A DNA stretch of 64,000 nucleotides from Microbacteriaceae bacterium. GTDB lineage: Bacteria > Actinomycetota > Actinomycetes > Actinomycetales > Microbacteriaceae. Numbering within the stretch: position 1 is the first letter of the stretch; the number at the start of each line of letters is the position of its first letter. Shown piece by piece: positions 17,685 to 25,787 of the stretch. The notes beneath the pieces were generated by a model that did no database searches, was not told the DNA's origin, and saw only the letters and a program-made list of their open reading frames with translations. Made by a program: the position numbers and the translations under genes. The stretch spans positions 308,252 to 372,251 of the forward strand of contig JAPSJW010000002.1 in NCBI GenBank assembly GCA_031177985.1. The letters are read 5' to 3'.

Positions 17685-18599
17685 TCAGGCGGGATGGGCG
17701 GCGACGATCCGCGCCCCCTCCTCCTTCAGCGCGTCGAGCACCACCCGCACGGAGGGCCGCTCGGCGAGCTCCGGTCGCAGGATCGCGAAGATCACCCGCT
17801 CGGTGCTGACCCCGTCGAGGGGTCGGGTGACGAGCCCGTTCTCGTGCTCGCGGGTCGTGAAGCGGGGGAGGATCGCGATGCCGTGACCGGCGGCGACGAC
17901 GGCCTCGACGATGAGGTTGTCGAGGAACCGCTGGGTGATGTTCGCGGGAGCTCCGGTGACCTCGGCGATGCGCTGCAGGATCCGGTCGTACGGGAACCCC
18001 GGCGGCACGCCGATCCACTCCTCGCCGACCAGGTCGGCGGGCACGAGCCGCTTCTTGCGCGCCAGACGATGCCCCTCCGGCAGGGCGACGTCCAGGGGTT
18101 CGGCGAAGAGCTTCACGACGGCCAGCCCTCGCTCCCGCCATGCGGCCTGGACGCCCGGAGCGTCGACGAGCACGATGTCGAAGTCGCCGGTGAGGTCGGC
18201 GAAGTCGGGCACCAGGGGATCCTGATCGGTGCAGGTGAGGGTCAGCCCGTCCACCTCGGCGACCCTCGTCAGCACGCCTGGCAGCAGCATCTGGCCGCCG
18301 GTGGGGAAGGTCGTGAGGGTGACGACGCCGTGGGCGCTGCCGGCGAACTCGCGCCAGATCGCATCCGCCCGCTCGAGCGCCGCCGCGACATCGGCGGCCG
18401 TGCGGGCCAGCATGCGCCCGGCATGGGTGAGACGGATGCCGCGCCCCGCCGGCTCGGTGAGGGGTATCCCCGCCTCGCGCTCGAGCACTTTCAGCTGCTG
18501 CGAGACCGCCGACGCGGTGCGATTGGTCGCGCGCGCGACGGCGGTGACGCTGCCGCGTTCGGAGAGCTCGCGCAGCAATTCCAGTCGCCTGACGTCCAT
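17685..18599 (-). CDS. LysR-family transcriptional regulator
   Basis: A 304-residue LTTR. The winged helix-turn-helix occupies residues 1-60 (LELLRELSERGSVTAVARA, then TASAVSQQLKVLERE) with the usual linker helix, followed by an effector-binding domain of two lobes (about residues 90-300). The ATG is preceded by TAGCTT plus 6 nt, a leaderless arrangement. It is divergent from a 36-aa membrane peptide with a TTC-N9-GAA box between them, so it probably controls that transcript and itself. It occupies the place where sigE/htrA/tatB lie in related genomes. The inducer is unknown. Confidence 0.9.
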   Translation of the reverse strand: MDVRRLELLRELSERGSVTAVARATNRTASAVSQQLKVLEREAGIPLTEPAGRGIRLTHAGRMLARTAADVAAALERADAIWREFAGSAHGVVTLTTFPTGGQMLLPGVLTRVAEVDGLTLTCTDQDPLVPDFADLTGDFDIVLVDAPGVQAAWRERGLAVVKLFAEPLDVALPEGHRLARKKRLVPADLVGEEWIGVPPGFPYDRILQRIAEVTGAPANITQRFLDNLIVEAVVAAGHGIAILPRFTTREHENGLVTRPLDGVSTERVIFAILRPELAERPSVRVVLDALKEEGARIVAAHPA

Positions 18600-18605
18600 A
18601 AAGCA

Positions 18606-18645
18606 AAGCTACACGGCACGTGTAGGAACATTCGATTGTGCTGAA
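18606..18645. promoter_or_regulatory. LysR promoter and candidate operator
   Basis: TAGCTT (minus strand, complement of 18606-18611) precedes the LysR ATG by 6 nt. TTCGATTGTGCTGAA (18631-18645) has the T-N11-A form with TTC/GAA ends expected of a LysR-type binding site, and lies between the regulator and the divergent small gene. Confidence 0.45.
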
Positions 18646-18670
18646 CAGTCGGCGGGTCCATCCTGGACAC

Positions 18671-18781
18671 ATGAACCTCGAAATGCTCTCCATCGCGGCG
18701 CTGTCGGTCTTTGCGATCGCCTCGAGCGTCGTGCTCGTGGTGCGCGACGGCTACCGTCGCGTGCCCACCCGTCGCGCCTAG
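18671..18781 (+). CDS. 36-residue single-helix membrane peptide
   Basis: ATG at 18671 to TAG at 18779-18781. The product has one hydrophobic helix (about residues 5-25) and a basic C-terminus RDGYRRVPTRRA, so an N-out/C-in orientation is expected. It is divergent from the LysR gene and ends 19 nt before a good intrinsic terminator, so the transcript would carry only this ORF. There is no clear Shine-Dalgarno. CATCCT 6 nt before the ATG could support leaderless initiation. It is too short for most gene callers. No function is known. Confidence 0.55.
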   Translation: MNLEMLSIAALSVFAIASSVVLVVRDGYRRVPTRRA

Positions 18782-18800
18782 GCGACGACCCTCCACGAGA

Positions 18801-18835
18801 GGCCGGGACCCCGTCGGGGCCCGGCCTTCTTCTTC
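18801..18835 (+). terminator. Intrinsic terminator after the small membrane peptide
   Basis: GGCCGGG-A-CCCC, a 3-nt loop and GGGG-CCCGGCC form an 11-bp stem with one bulge, followed by TTCTTCTTC. It can also serve the convergent mrp gene ending at 18847. Confidence 0.75.
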
Positions 18836-18846
18836 GCCCCGAGCCG

Positions 18847-19953
18847 TCAGGTGACGGTGAGCCCGAGCTTGCGGCCGGCGAGCCCGCGCGGACGGACGCT
18901 CAGGGCGTCCGCGAGCCGGGTGAGGGCGAGCGAGGCGGGATCCGCCGGCGCCCCCAGCACGACGGGCAGACCTGCATCGCCGCCCTGACGCAGCGCGACG
19001 CTCAGCGGAAGTCGGCTCAGCAGCGGTACCCCGAGTCTGCGCGCGACCTCCTCGCCGCCGCCGGCACCGAACAGCTCGAGCACCGAGCCGTCGGGCTGAG
19101 GCAGACCCGCCATGTTCTCGACCACCCCGATCACCGTCTGGCCGGTCTGCCTCGCGACGAGGCCACTGCGCTCGGCGACGTCCGCCGCTGCGGGCTGCGG
19201 GGTCGTCACGACCAGTACCTCGGCGTGCGGCAGCAGCTGGCCGACCGAGATCGCGACGTCGCCGGTTCCGGGCGGCAGGTCCAGCAGCAGCACGTCGAGG
19301 TCGCCGAAGAACACGTCGGTGAGGAACTGCTGGATGCTGCGATGCAGCATCGGCCCGCGCCACGACACGGCGGTCGACTCAGTGCCGACGAACATGCCGA
19401 TCGAGATCACCTTCACGCCGTGCACGACGGGGGGCAGGATCATGTCGTCGACCTTCGTCGGCTTCGCGCGCGGGATGCCGAGCAGCCCGGGGATCGAGAA
19501 GCCGTGCACGTCGGCGTCGACGAGCCCGACCCGCAGGCCGCGAGCGGCGAGGGCGACGGCGAGGTTGGCGGTCACCGTCGACTTGCCGACACCGCCCTTT
19601 CCGCTCGTCACCGCGATGACCCGGGTGAGGGAATCGGCGCCGAACTGGACGCCCTTGGGCCGCCCGGCGCGCAGCCGGTCGGTCAGCGCCCGGCGCTCGG
19701 CCGGCGTCATGACGCCCACCTGCACCGCCGCGCTCGACACCCCAGGGGTCGCGAGCGTCGCCGCGAGCACGTCGCGCTCGATGGCGTCGGCTGCGGGGCA
19801 TCCGACGATCGTCAGCTTGAGCTCCACGGCCGCGGCACCGGCGTCGTCGACCGTCACCGCACCCACCATGTCCAGCTCCGTGATCGGGCGCCGGATCTCC
19901 GGGTCGATCACGCCGGCGAGCGAGGCGCGGACCGCGTCCTCGCGGACGCTCAC
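18847..19953 (-). CDS. mrp: Mrp/NBP35-type P-loop ATPase (iron-sulfur carrier)
   Basis: A 368-residue protein of the Mrp/ApbC family, thought to carry Fe-S clusters to apo-proteins. Residues 1-85 form a DUF59/MIP18-like domain (SLAGVIDPEIRRPITELDMV). The deviant Walker A is TSGKGGVGKST (about 115), with VDADVHGFSIPGLLG downstream and the switch DLPPGTGD. The CxxC that bridges the cluster in many homologues is absent: the segment reads NMAGLPQPDGS, as also seen in other actinobacterial members. The GTG start overlaps the DUF1003 stop (GTGA). The same order is seen at Rv1229c. Confidence 0.92.
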   Translation of the reverse strand: MSVREDAVRASLAGVIDPEIRRPITELDMVGAVTVDDAGAAAVELKLTIVGCPAADAIERDVLAATLATPGVSSAAVQVGVMTPAERRALTDRLRAGRPKGVQFGADSLTRVIAVTSGKGGVGKSTVTANLAVALAARGLRVGLVDADVHGFSIPGLLGIPRAKPTKVDDMILPPVVHGVKVISIGMFVGTESTAVSWRGPMLHRSIQQFLTDVFFGDLDVLLLDLPPGTGDVAISVGQLLPHAEVLVVTTPQPAAADVAERSGLVARQTGQTVIGVVENMAGLPQPDGSVLELFGAGGGEEVARRLGVPLLSRLPLSVALRQGGDAGLPVVLGAPADPASLALTRLADALSVRPRGLAGRKLGLTVT

Positions 19954-20501
19954 CCGACCTTGTCCTTCGAGTCCTCCTCGCGCTCCCGATCGAGCTCCTC
20001 GAGCAGCGAGCGCAGCTCCGCGCGAATGAAGTCCTTCGTCGCCATGTCCTTGACGGCGAGCCGCAGCGCGACGACCTCGCGGGCGAGGTATTCGGTGTCG
20101 TTCAGGTTGCGTTCCGCGCGCTGGCGATCCTGCTCGAACTGCACGCGATCCCGGTCGTCCTGACGGTTCTGCGCCAGCAGGATGAGGGGCGCCGCGTAGG
20201 AGGCCTGAAGCGACAGGATGAGCGTCAGCGCGGTGAAGCCGATCGCCGCGCTGTCGAAACGCCACCCCACCGGGGCGAGGGTGTTGAAGGCCATCCACAG
20301 GATGACGAAGAGGGTGAGCCCGAAGAGGAACCAGGGGGTGCCCATCTTGCGGGCGATCCACTCGGTGAACCGGCCGAACCGGTCGCGGCTCTGCCTCGGG
20401 GCGCGGGTCCGCAGACCGCGCGGGGCGTCGAGCGCCTCGGTCTCGACGCGGGGGCGGATGCGCGACACCGGGATGCGCGGCGTGCGGTCAGCGCGGGCCA
20501 T
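19950..20501 (-). CDS. DUF1003 membrane protein
   Basis: A 183-residue protein with a basic N-terminal tail (1-45), two hydrophobic helices (about 53-75 and 85-112, the second with LSLQASYAAPLILLAQNRQ, the DUF1003 signature), then a charged coiled-coil-like C-terminal half. It overlaps the MgtE-like gene upstream and mrp downstream, so the three form one operon. In related genomes DUF1003 and the MgtE-N/CBS protein are constant neighbours, suggesting a joint function at the membrane. The function is not known. Confidence 0.9.
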   Translation of the reverse strand: MARADRTPRIPVSRIRPRVETEALDAPRGLRTRAPRQSRDRFGRFTEWIARKMGTPWFLFGLTLFVILWMAFNTLAPVGWRFDSAAIGFTALTLILSLQASYAAPLILLAQNRQDDRDRVQFEQDRQRAERNLNDTEYLAREVVALRLAVKDMATKDFIRAELRSLLEELDREREEDSKDKVG

Positions 20502-21792
20502 GGGTCCCCTCCTTCACTCTCTGCGGGATGGACGCTGTCGAAGGTTGCGAGCTGCTGTCGTCAGCGTCGGTACTTCGCCAGTCATCAGGCAGGAGGTAGT
20601 CGAGGACGTCGTCGATGGTCACCACCCCGACCAGGCGGTGGTACTCGTCGACCACGGGAAGGGAGACCAGGTTGTAGCTGGCCAGGATGCGCGACACCTC
20701 GGCCGCGCTCGTCGAGGCGAGCACGGGTTCGAGGGTCGTGTCGAGCAGGGTGCCGAGGCGCTCGCTCGGCGGGTAGCGGAGCATCCGCTGGAAGTGCACC
20801 ATGCCGAGGAACCGGCCCGTCGGCGGCTCGTACGGCGGGAGAGTCACACACACGGCGGCGCCCAGGGCGGGCGCGAGCTCGTGCCGGCGGATGAGGGCGA
20901 GCCCCTCGGCGACGGTGGCGTCGGCCGACACGATGATCGGCTCGGTCGTCATGAGGCCGCCCGCACTGTCGGGCGCATAGGTGAGCAGGAAGCGGACGTC
21001 GTCCGCCTCCTCGGGCTGCATGAGCCCGAGCAGCGCCTCGCCGCGCGCCTCCGGAAGCTGGGCGATGAGGTCGGCGGCGTCGTCGGGCTGCATCGCGTCG
21101 AGCACATCGGCCGCGCGGTCGTCGTCGAGCTTGCCGAGAATCGTCGCCTGGCTCTCCTCCGGCATCTCCTCCAGCACGTCCGCGAGGCGCTCGTCGCTGA
21201 GTTCAGCGGCGACCTCGAGCATCCGCTGCTCGGGAAGGTCCAGCAGGACGTTCGCGAGGTCCGCCGGCAGCAACTCGCTGTAGCTCGCGACGAGGTGCGT
21301 CGCCGACTGCGCCTGCTTGCCGCTCGCCTGCAGGACCTCCGACCAGGTAGAGAAGAGCGTCGCGCCCTTGGCGAACGGGCTCGGGCCCGACTTCGGACGG
21401 CGCAGGAAGAGCTGACTCACGACCCACTCGCCGAGCGCCTCCTCCTCGATCGCCACGTCCTCGATCGTCGCCTCGCCCGAGCCGTCACGCAGGCGCACGC
21501 GGCGTCCGACGAGCTCCGCGACGATCCGCTCCTCGCCGCCGCGCTGCTCGAAGCGGCGCAGGTTGATGAGGCCCGTCGTGATGATCTGGCCGGAGCCGAT
21601 GCTCGTGACGCGGCCGATCGAGACGAAGACCCGGCGCTTGCCGGGCACCTCGACGATGAAGCCGACGACGCGAGGGGAGGCGCTCTTGCGGTAGACGACG
21701 AGGATGTCGCGCACCTTGCCCACCCGGTCGCCCGCGGGGTCGAAGACGGAGCACCCGACCAGTCGGGACGCGAAGACTCTCGTGGCGCTCAC
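20488..21792 (-). CDS. Soluble MgtE N-terminal/CBS-domain protein with PRC-barrel-like start
   Basis: A 434-residue cytoplasmic protein with a PRC-barrel-like segment (residues 1-75, GDRVGKVRDILVV), a second small beta domain, then the MgtE_N superhelical region of short repeats (about 185-285, LAEMPEE/ADDAADLIAQLP-like units) and a pair of CBS domains (about 290-405). In true MgtE Mg2+ channels this sensor is followed by five membrane helices. Here they are missing and the chain ends in a Ser-rich tail. The adjacent DUF1003 protein is a plausible membrane partner, so Mg2+ sensing is an inference. The GTG start is 6 nt after TAGTGT (leaderless). It overlaps DUF1003 by 14 nt. Confidence 0.88.
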   Translation of the reverse strand: MSATRVFASRLVGCSVFDPAGDRVGKVRDILVVYRKSASPRVVGFIVEVPGKRRVFVSIGRVTSIGSGQIITTGLINLRRFEQRGGEERIVAELVGRRVRLRDGSGEATIEDVAIEEEALGEWVVSQLFLRRPKSGPSPFAKGATLFSTWSEVLQASGKQAQSATHLVASYSELLPADLANVLLDLPEQRMLEVAAELSDERLADVLEEMPEESQATILGKLDDDRAADVLDAMQPDDAADLIAQLPEARGEALLGLMQPEEADDVRFLLTYAPDSAGGLMTTEPIIVSADATVAEGLALIRRHELAPALGAAVCVTLPPYEPPTGRFLGMVHFQRMLRYPPSERLGTLLDTTLEPVLASTSAAEVSRILASYNLVSLPVVDEYHRLVGVVTIDDVLDYLLPDDWRSTDADDSSSQPSTASIPQRVKEGTHGPR

Positions 21793-21798
21793 GGTAAA

Positions 21799-21804
21799 AC
21801 ACTA
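21799..21804 (-). promoter_or_regulatory. Leaderless promoter -10 of the MgtE-like operon
   Basis: On the minus strand TAGTGT plus 6 nt leads to the GTG at 21792. The divergent gene at 21829 has AACAAT (21817-21822) 6 nt before its GTG, so both promoters share a 36-bp spacer. Confidence 0.6.
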
Positions 21805-21828
21805 CTCCCGCGGTGCAACAATGATCCG

Positions 21829-22320
21829 GTGAGCAACCCGTCGCCGTTCGGCCGCAGAAGCCCGCTGACCCCGACCGTTCCCCGTGGAGAGGTGCTCGGC
21901 ACCTACGAGTCCTACCTCGAGGCGCAGGCCGTCGTCGATCGCCTGTCGAAGGCGGACTTCGACGTGAAGCAGCTGTCGATCGTCGGCAACGACCTCAAGA
22001 CCGTCGAGCGGGTCACAGGCCGGCTGACCTACGGGCGGGCCGCGCTCGCCGGAGCGGCCTCCGGCGCCTGGTTCGGGCTCTTCATCGGAACGCTGTTCGT
22101 GCTCTTCTCGCCCGTCATCAACTTCGGTCTGCTGCTCGCCGCCGTCCTCTTCGGCGCGGCGTTCGGCATGCTGTTCGGGCTCGGCAGCTACGCCATCAGC
22201 CGTCGCAACCGCGACTTCACCTCGACGCACCAAGTGCTCGCGACGAACTACCAGATCCTCATCGACCCGAACCTCGTGACCGCCGCGCAGCAGGCGCTCG
22301 CGCGGCCCCTCGAGGACTAG
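21829..22320 (+). CDS. General stress protein 17M-like membrane protein
   Basis: A 163-residue protein with an N-terminal GSP17M/YflT-type domain (VLGTYESYLEAQAVVDRLS, then KQLSIVGNDL) and two adjacent hydrophobic, Gly/Ala-rich helices (about 76-98 and 102-124), then a short C-terminal domain. It is homologous in layout to Rv1234 and lies in the same order beside the MgtE-like gene. The GTG at 21829 is 6 nt after the -10-like AACAAT. A role in stress at the membrane is inferred from the family name only. Its stop shares a CTAG with the convergent aminopeptidase gene. Confidence 0.85.
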   Translation: MSNPSPFGRRSPLTPTVPRGEVLGTYESYLEAQAVVDRLSKADFDVKQLSIVGNDLKTVERVTGRLTYGRAALAGAASGAWFGLFIGTLFVLFSPVINFGLLLAAVLFGAAFGMLFGLGSYAISRRNRDFTSTHQVLATNYQILIDPNLVTAAQQALARPLED

Positions 22321-23798
22321 CGTCCGGCGATCCAGGCCTCGACGTCGTCCGCGGTGCGCGGGATGCCGATCGACAGGTTCTCCGCGCCGTCCTGAGTAAC
22401 CACGATGTTGTCCTCGATGCGCACTCCGATGCCGCGGAGCTCCTCGGGAACGGTGAGGTCGTCCGGCTGGAAGTACAGCCCCGGCTCGATCGTGAACACC
22501 ATCCCAGGCTCCAGCACGCCCTCGAGGTAGAGGTCGCGGCGGGCCTGGGCGCAGTCGTGCACGTCGAGGCCGAGGTGGTGCGACGTGCCGTGCACCATGT
22601 AGCGGCGGTGGTACTGGTGCTCCGGCTGCAGCGACTCCTCCGCCGTCACCGGCAGCAGGCCCCACTCGGCGGTCTTCGCGGCGATGACCCGCATCGCCTC
22701 CTGGTGGATCTCGCGGAACCGGATGCCGGGCCGCACGATCGCGAACGCCGCATCCGCCGCTTCACGCACCGCCTCGTAGACGCGGCGCTGCACGTTGGTG
22801 AAGGTGCCGCTCACCGGCAGGGTGCGGGTGATGTCGGCCGTGTAGTAGCTGTCGAGCTCGACTCCCGCATCGATGAGGATCAGATCGCCTGCCTGCACGG
22901 GCCCGTCATTGCGGGTCCAGTGCAGGATGCAGGCGTGCGGTCCGGCGGCGGCGATCGTCTCGTACCCGGTCGCGTTGCCCTCGGCTCGTGCCCTGCGGTT
23001 GAAGGTGCCCTCGACCATCCGCTCGCCGCGGGGGTGGTCGAGCACGGCGGGGAACTCGCGGATGACGTCGTCGAAGCCCTGCTTCGTCGCCGCCACCGCG
23101 CGGCGCAGCTCCTCGACCTCGTGCTCGTCCTTCACGAGCCGCAGCTCGCTGAGGTCTCGGGCGAGGATCGTGTCGCCGTCCGAGTCGAGCGACTCCGCCT
23201 CGGCGGTGAGCAGACGGCGCCCGTCGACCGAGTCGGTCAGCGCCGGGTCGGCCTCGCGCACGATGAGGGTAGCCGGGTCGACCGCGTCCAGCACGGCGGT
23301 GAACTCGGAGAGGTCGCGGGTGGCGACCTGGAGGTCGGCTGCGACGTGCTCGAGGCTCGGGCGGCGGCCCGTCCAGAATTCGCCGATGTCGGGGTTCGCG
23401 TAGAACTCGTCCGAATCGCGGCCCGCCGCCTTGCGGAAGTAGAGGGTCGCCTCGTGCCCGTCTGCGGTCGGGCTCAGCACGAGCACCGACCCGGGCACGG
23501 CGTCCGATCCCCAGCCGGTCAGGTGCGCGAACGCCGAGTGCGCGCGGTAGAGGTAGTCGGTGTCGTTCGACCGCACCTTGGCCGGTCCGGCGGGCAGGAT
23601 CAGGGTGCGACCGGGGTGGAGCTCGCTGATCCGGCGTCGGCGCTCCGCCGCGTAGCGGGCAGCCTCGCGGGGCGCGGGCAGCTCGTCGCCCCGGTCCGCC
23701 CACTGGCCCGAGATGTAGTCCTTGAACGACTCCGACACGGGAGTCGTCGAGCGGTTGGAGGTCGCGCGCGGCGCGGGAGCCTTGCCGGTGTCAGCCAT
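22317..23798 (-). CDS. pepP: Xaa-Pro aminopeptidase (M24B, PepP)
   Basis: Proline-specific aminopeptidase of 493 residues that removes N-terminal residues preceding proline. The N-terminal creatinase-like domain spans about 30-240, followed by the pita-bread catalytic domain. Metal ligands are visible in LILIDAGVELDSYYTADITR (two Asp), HGTSHHLGLDVHD (His), MVFTIEPGLYF (Glu) and GVRIEDNIVVT (Glu). The first 40 residues are a Thr/Ser/Ala-rich extension. ATG 23798 is chosen because the conserved protein begins soon after it. GAGAAT on the minus strand, 6 nt before, may be a leaderless -10. Its TAG is shared with the convergent gene's TAG (CTAG, 22317-22320). Confidence 0.94.
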   Translation of the reverse strand: MADTGKAPAPRATSNRSTTPVSESFKDYISGQWADRGDELPAPREAARYAAERRRRISELHPGRTLILPAGPAKVRSNDTDYLYRAHSAFAHLTGWGSDAVPGSVLVLSPTADGHEATLYFRKAAGRDSDEFYANPDIGEFWTGRRPSLEHVAADLQVATRDLSEFTAVLDAVDPATLIVREADPALTDSVDGRRLLTAEAESLDSDGDTILARDLSELRLVKDEHEVEELRRAVAATKQGFDDVIREFPAVLDHPRGERMVEGTFNRRARAEGNATGYETIAAAGPHACILHWTRNDGPVQAGDLILIDAGVELDSYYTADITRTLPVSGTFTNVQRRVYEAVREAADAAFAIVRPGIRFREIHQEAMRVIAAKTAEWGLLPVTAEESLQPEHQYHRRYMVHGTSHHLGLDVHDCAQARRDLYLEGVLEPGMVFTIEPGLYFQPDDLTVPEELRGIGVRIEDNIVVTQDGAENLSIGIPRTADDVEAWIAGR

Positions 23799-23836
23799 GA
23801 CCCCATTCTCGCCCCTCCGGCGCGAGTCGGCGCGCG

Positions 23837-24841
23837 TCAGCCGCCGGCGGGGGAGAGCTGCGCGATCACCGGGCGGTGGTCGGTTCCGGCATCGTCGAAC
23901 GCGTCGGGCACGACGAACCCCCGCACCTCCCAGTCCTCCGTCGCGAGCACGTGGTCGATCGCGGTGCCTGCGAGCGGGGGAAGGCTCGTGGGCCAGGTGC
24001 CGACCGCGCCGTTGTCCGTCGCGAGCGCCGCGTCCGCGCATCCGCCGAGCTGAGCCGAGTCGCGCCCGAGTCCGGCGAAGTGGTCGAGAGTCGCGTTGAA
24101 GTCGCCCGCCATCACGACCGACCCTTCGGCGCAGAGATCGGCGAGATCGTGCAGGTCGGCCTCCCACTCGTCGAGGTAGACGGCGAGCGGAGCGACCGCG
24201 TGCACGCCGACGAAGGTGGGTCCGGCGCCGTCGACCGGCGCCACCGCGATGCTCGGCAGCTGCGCGCCGACCTGAGCGACCTCTGCGTACGGCCCGAGCT
24301 CGGCGCTGACCAGGATCGTCGTGCTGCGCGCCTTGCTGATCTGGTCGTACGCCGCGGTGAAGACCTGCATCGGGCGGCCCTGAGCCTCGAGCAGCGCCGC
24401 GAGGCCCGCCCCGTACTCCTGAGTCGTCTCGGGAAGGGCGATGACATCCGCGCCCCGCTGCGTCGCCAGCTCGGCGAGCACCTGCGGTTCGACCGCATCG
24501 CCGAGGGTGTTCCAGGCGAGCACCGTCACGTCGCCCTCGGCCTCATCCGTCACGACCGGGCTTCCCCAGCCGCGGTTCGCGATGACGGCGACGTTCACCG
24601 CAGCGAACAGCAGCGCCACGACCGCGAGCGACGCGGTGAACCGCCGGAGGGGCTTGATCGCGATGGCGAGCAGCGCCAGGGCGAGCACGATGACCAGCGC
24701 GCCGGCCGCTGCGAGCGCCCGGAACGAGACGATGTGCGCCACGAACGGTGCCCTGGCCAGCCCGAACAGGTCGGGCCAGGCGAGGATGAGCGCACCGACG
24801 GCGAGGATGAGCAGCAGAGCTGCGGAGAGGTAGCGGGCCAT
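23837..24841 (-). CDS. Endonuclease/exonuclease/phosphatase (EEP) family membrane protein
   Basis: A 334-residue protein with three N-terminal hydrophobic helices (about 4-22, 38-62, 70-90) and a C-terminal EEP (DNase I-like) domain predicted outside the cell. Catalytic motifs include LAWNTLGD with the Asn, ALPETTQEYG with the Glu, VGVHAVAP with the His, AGDFNATLDH and the final DHRPVIAQL. It could cleave a phosphodiester in extracellular nucleic acid, lipid or a small molecule. The real substrate is unknown. The minus-strand TAGGCT 9 nt before the ATG could be its -10. It is 38 nt downstream of the pepP start. Confidence 0.85.
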   Translation of the reverse strand: MARYLSAALLLILAVGALILAWPDLFGLARAPFVAHIVSFRALAAAGALVIVLALALLAIAIKPLRRFTASLAVVALLFAAVNVAVIANRGWGSPVVTDEAEGDVTVLAWNTLGDAVEPQVLAELATQRGADVIALPETTQEYGAGLAALLEAQGRPMQVFTAAYDQISKARSTTILVSAELGPYAEVAQVGAQLPSIAVAPVDGAGPTFVGVHAVAPLAVYLDEWEADLHDLADLCAEGSVVMAGDFNATLDHFAGLGRDSAQLGGCADAALATDNGAVGTWPTSLPPLAGTAIDHVLATEDWEVRGFVVPDAFDDAGTDHRPVIAQLSPAGG

Positions 24842-24888
24842 CGCCGCCCGAGCCTAGCCGCCTCTCAGCGCGCGATCCTGTGCGGTCG

Positions 24889-24894
24889 TACGAT
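24889..24894 (+). promoter_or_regulatory. Leaderless promoter -10 of the PHP gene
   Basis: TACGAT is followed by 6 nt and the ATG at 24901. This favours the ATG over the in-frame GTG at 24880, which would place the promoter inside the coding sequence. Confidence 0.65.
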
Positions 24895-24900
24895 GACTGG

Positions 24901-25776
24901 ATGCTCGGACCGATCGACCTGCATACCCACAGCAGCGTCTCCGACGGCACCGAGACCCCGACGCAGCTGGTGCGGGCGGCGATCGCCGCAGGGCTCGGCG
25001 TGGTCGCGCTGACCGATCACGACTCGACGGCCGGTTGGTACGAGGCGACCGCGGCCGCCGAGGGCACGGCGCTCACGCTCGTGCCCGGCATGGAGCTGAG
25101 CACCCAGCTCGACTACGCGAGCGTGCACATGCTCGCCTACCTGTTCGACCCAGGCAACGCCGACCTCGTCGCCGAGACCGCGCGCATCCGCAGCGAACGC
25201 CTCAACCGCGCCGAGGCGATGGTGCAGCGCATCTCGGCCGACTACGCGCTGACCTGGGATGACGTGCTCGCACAGACGGTGCCGGGGGCCACCGTCGGCC
25301 GCCCCCACATCGCCGACGCTCTCGTCGCGCGCGGGTACGTGCCCAACCGCAGCGCCGCATTCGAGAGCATCCTGCACTGGCGCGGCGGGTACTACCGCCC
25401 GCACTACGCTCCCGAGCCGCTCGAGGGCGTGCGCCTCATCCGCGCCGCCGGGGGAGTGCCGGTGCTCGCGCACCCCGGGGCGCGCGGCCCCGAGCGGGTG
25501 CTGAGCGACAAGCGGATGCGCGAGCTCGTCGACGCGGGGCTGTTCGGCCTCGAGGTGCGTCATCGTGACAACCCGCCGGCCGCCCGCGAGCGGCTGCTCG
25601 CGACCGCGCGGAAGTTCGGCCTCGTCGTGACGGGCTCCAGCGACTACCACGGCACGGGCAAGCCGAACCTGCTCGGGGAGAACACGACCGACGCCGCGGT
25701 GCTCGAGGCGATCGTCGCCGAGGGTCGCGGCTCCCAGCCGGTGGGTGCTCCGCTCGAGCGTCCGCTCGTCGAGTAG
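24901..25776 (+). CDS. PHP-domain phosphoesterase
   Basis: Metal-dependent phosphoesterase of 291 residues, related to RNase AM/YciV and 3',5'-nucleoside bisphosphate phosphatases. The four PHP motifs are present: DLHTHSSVSDGT (residues 4-15), LTDHDST (about 39-45), the region PVLAHPGARG, and GSSDYHGTGK near the C-terminus. An insertion of about 85 residues between motifs 2 and 3 (RLNRAEAMVQRI and following) is typical of the TrpH/YciV subgroup. It probably degrades short RNA or nucleotide bisphosphates. It is divergent from the EEP-family gene. Confidence 0.9.
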   Translation: MLGPIDLHTHSSVSDGTETPTQLVRAAIAAGLGVVALTDHDSTAGWYEATAAAEGTALTLVPGMELSTQLDYASVHMLAYLFDPGNADLVAETARIRSERLNRAEAMVQRISADYALTWDDVLAQTVPGATVGRPHIADALVARGYVPNRSAAFESILHWRGGYYRPHYAPEPLEGVRLIRAAGGVPVLAHPGARGPERVLSDKRMRELVDAGLFGLEVRHRDNPPAARERLLATARKFGLVVTGSSDYHGTGKPNLLGENTTDAAVLEAIVAEGRGSQPVGAPLERPLVE

Positions 25777-25787
25777 CGGCGGCCCGA

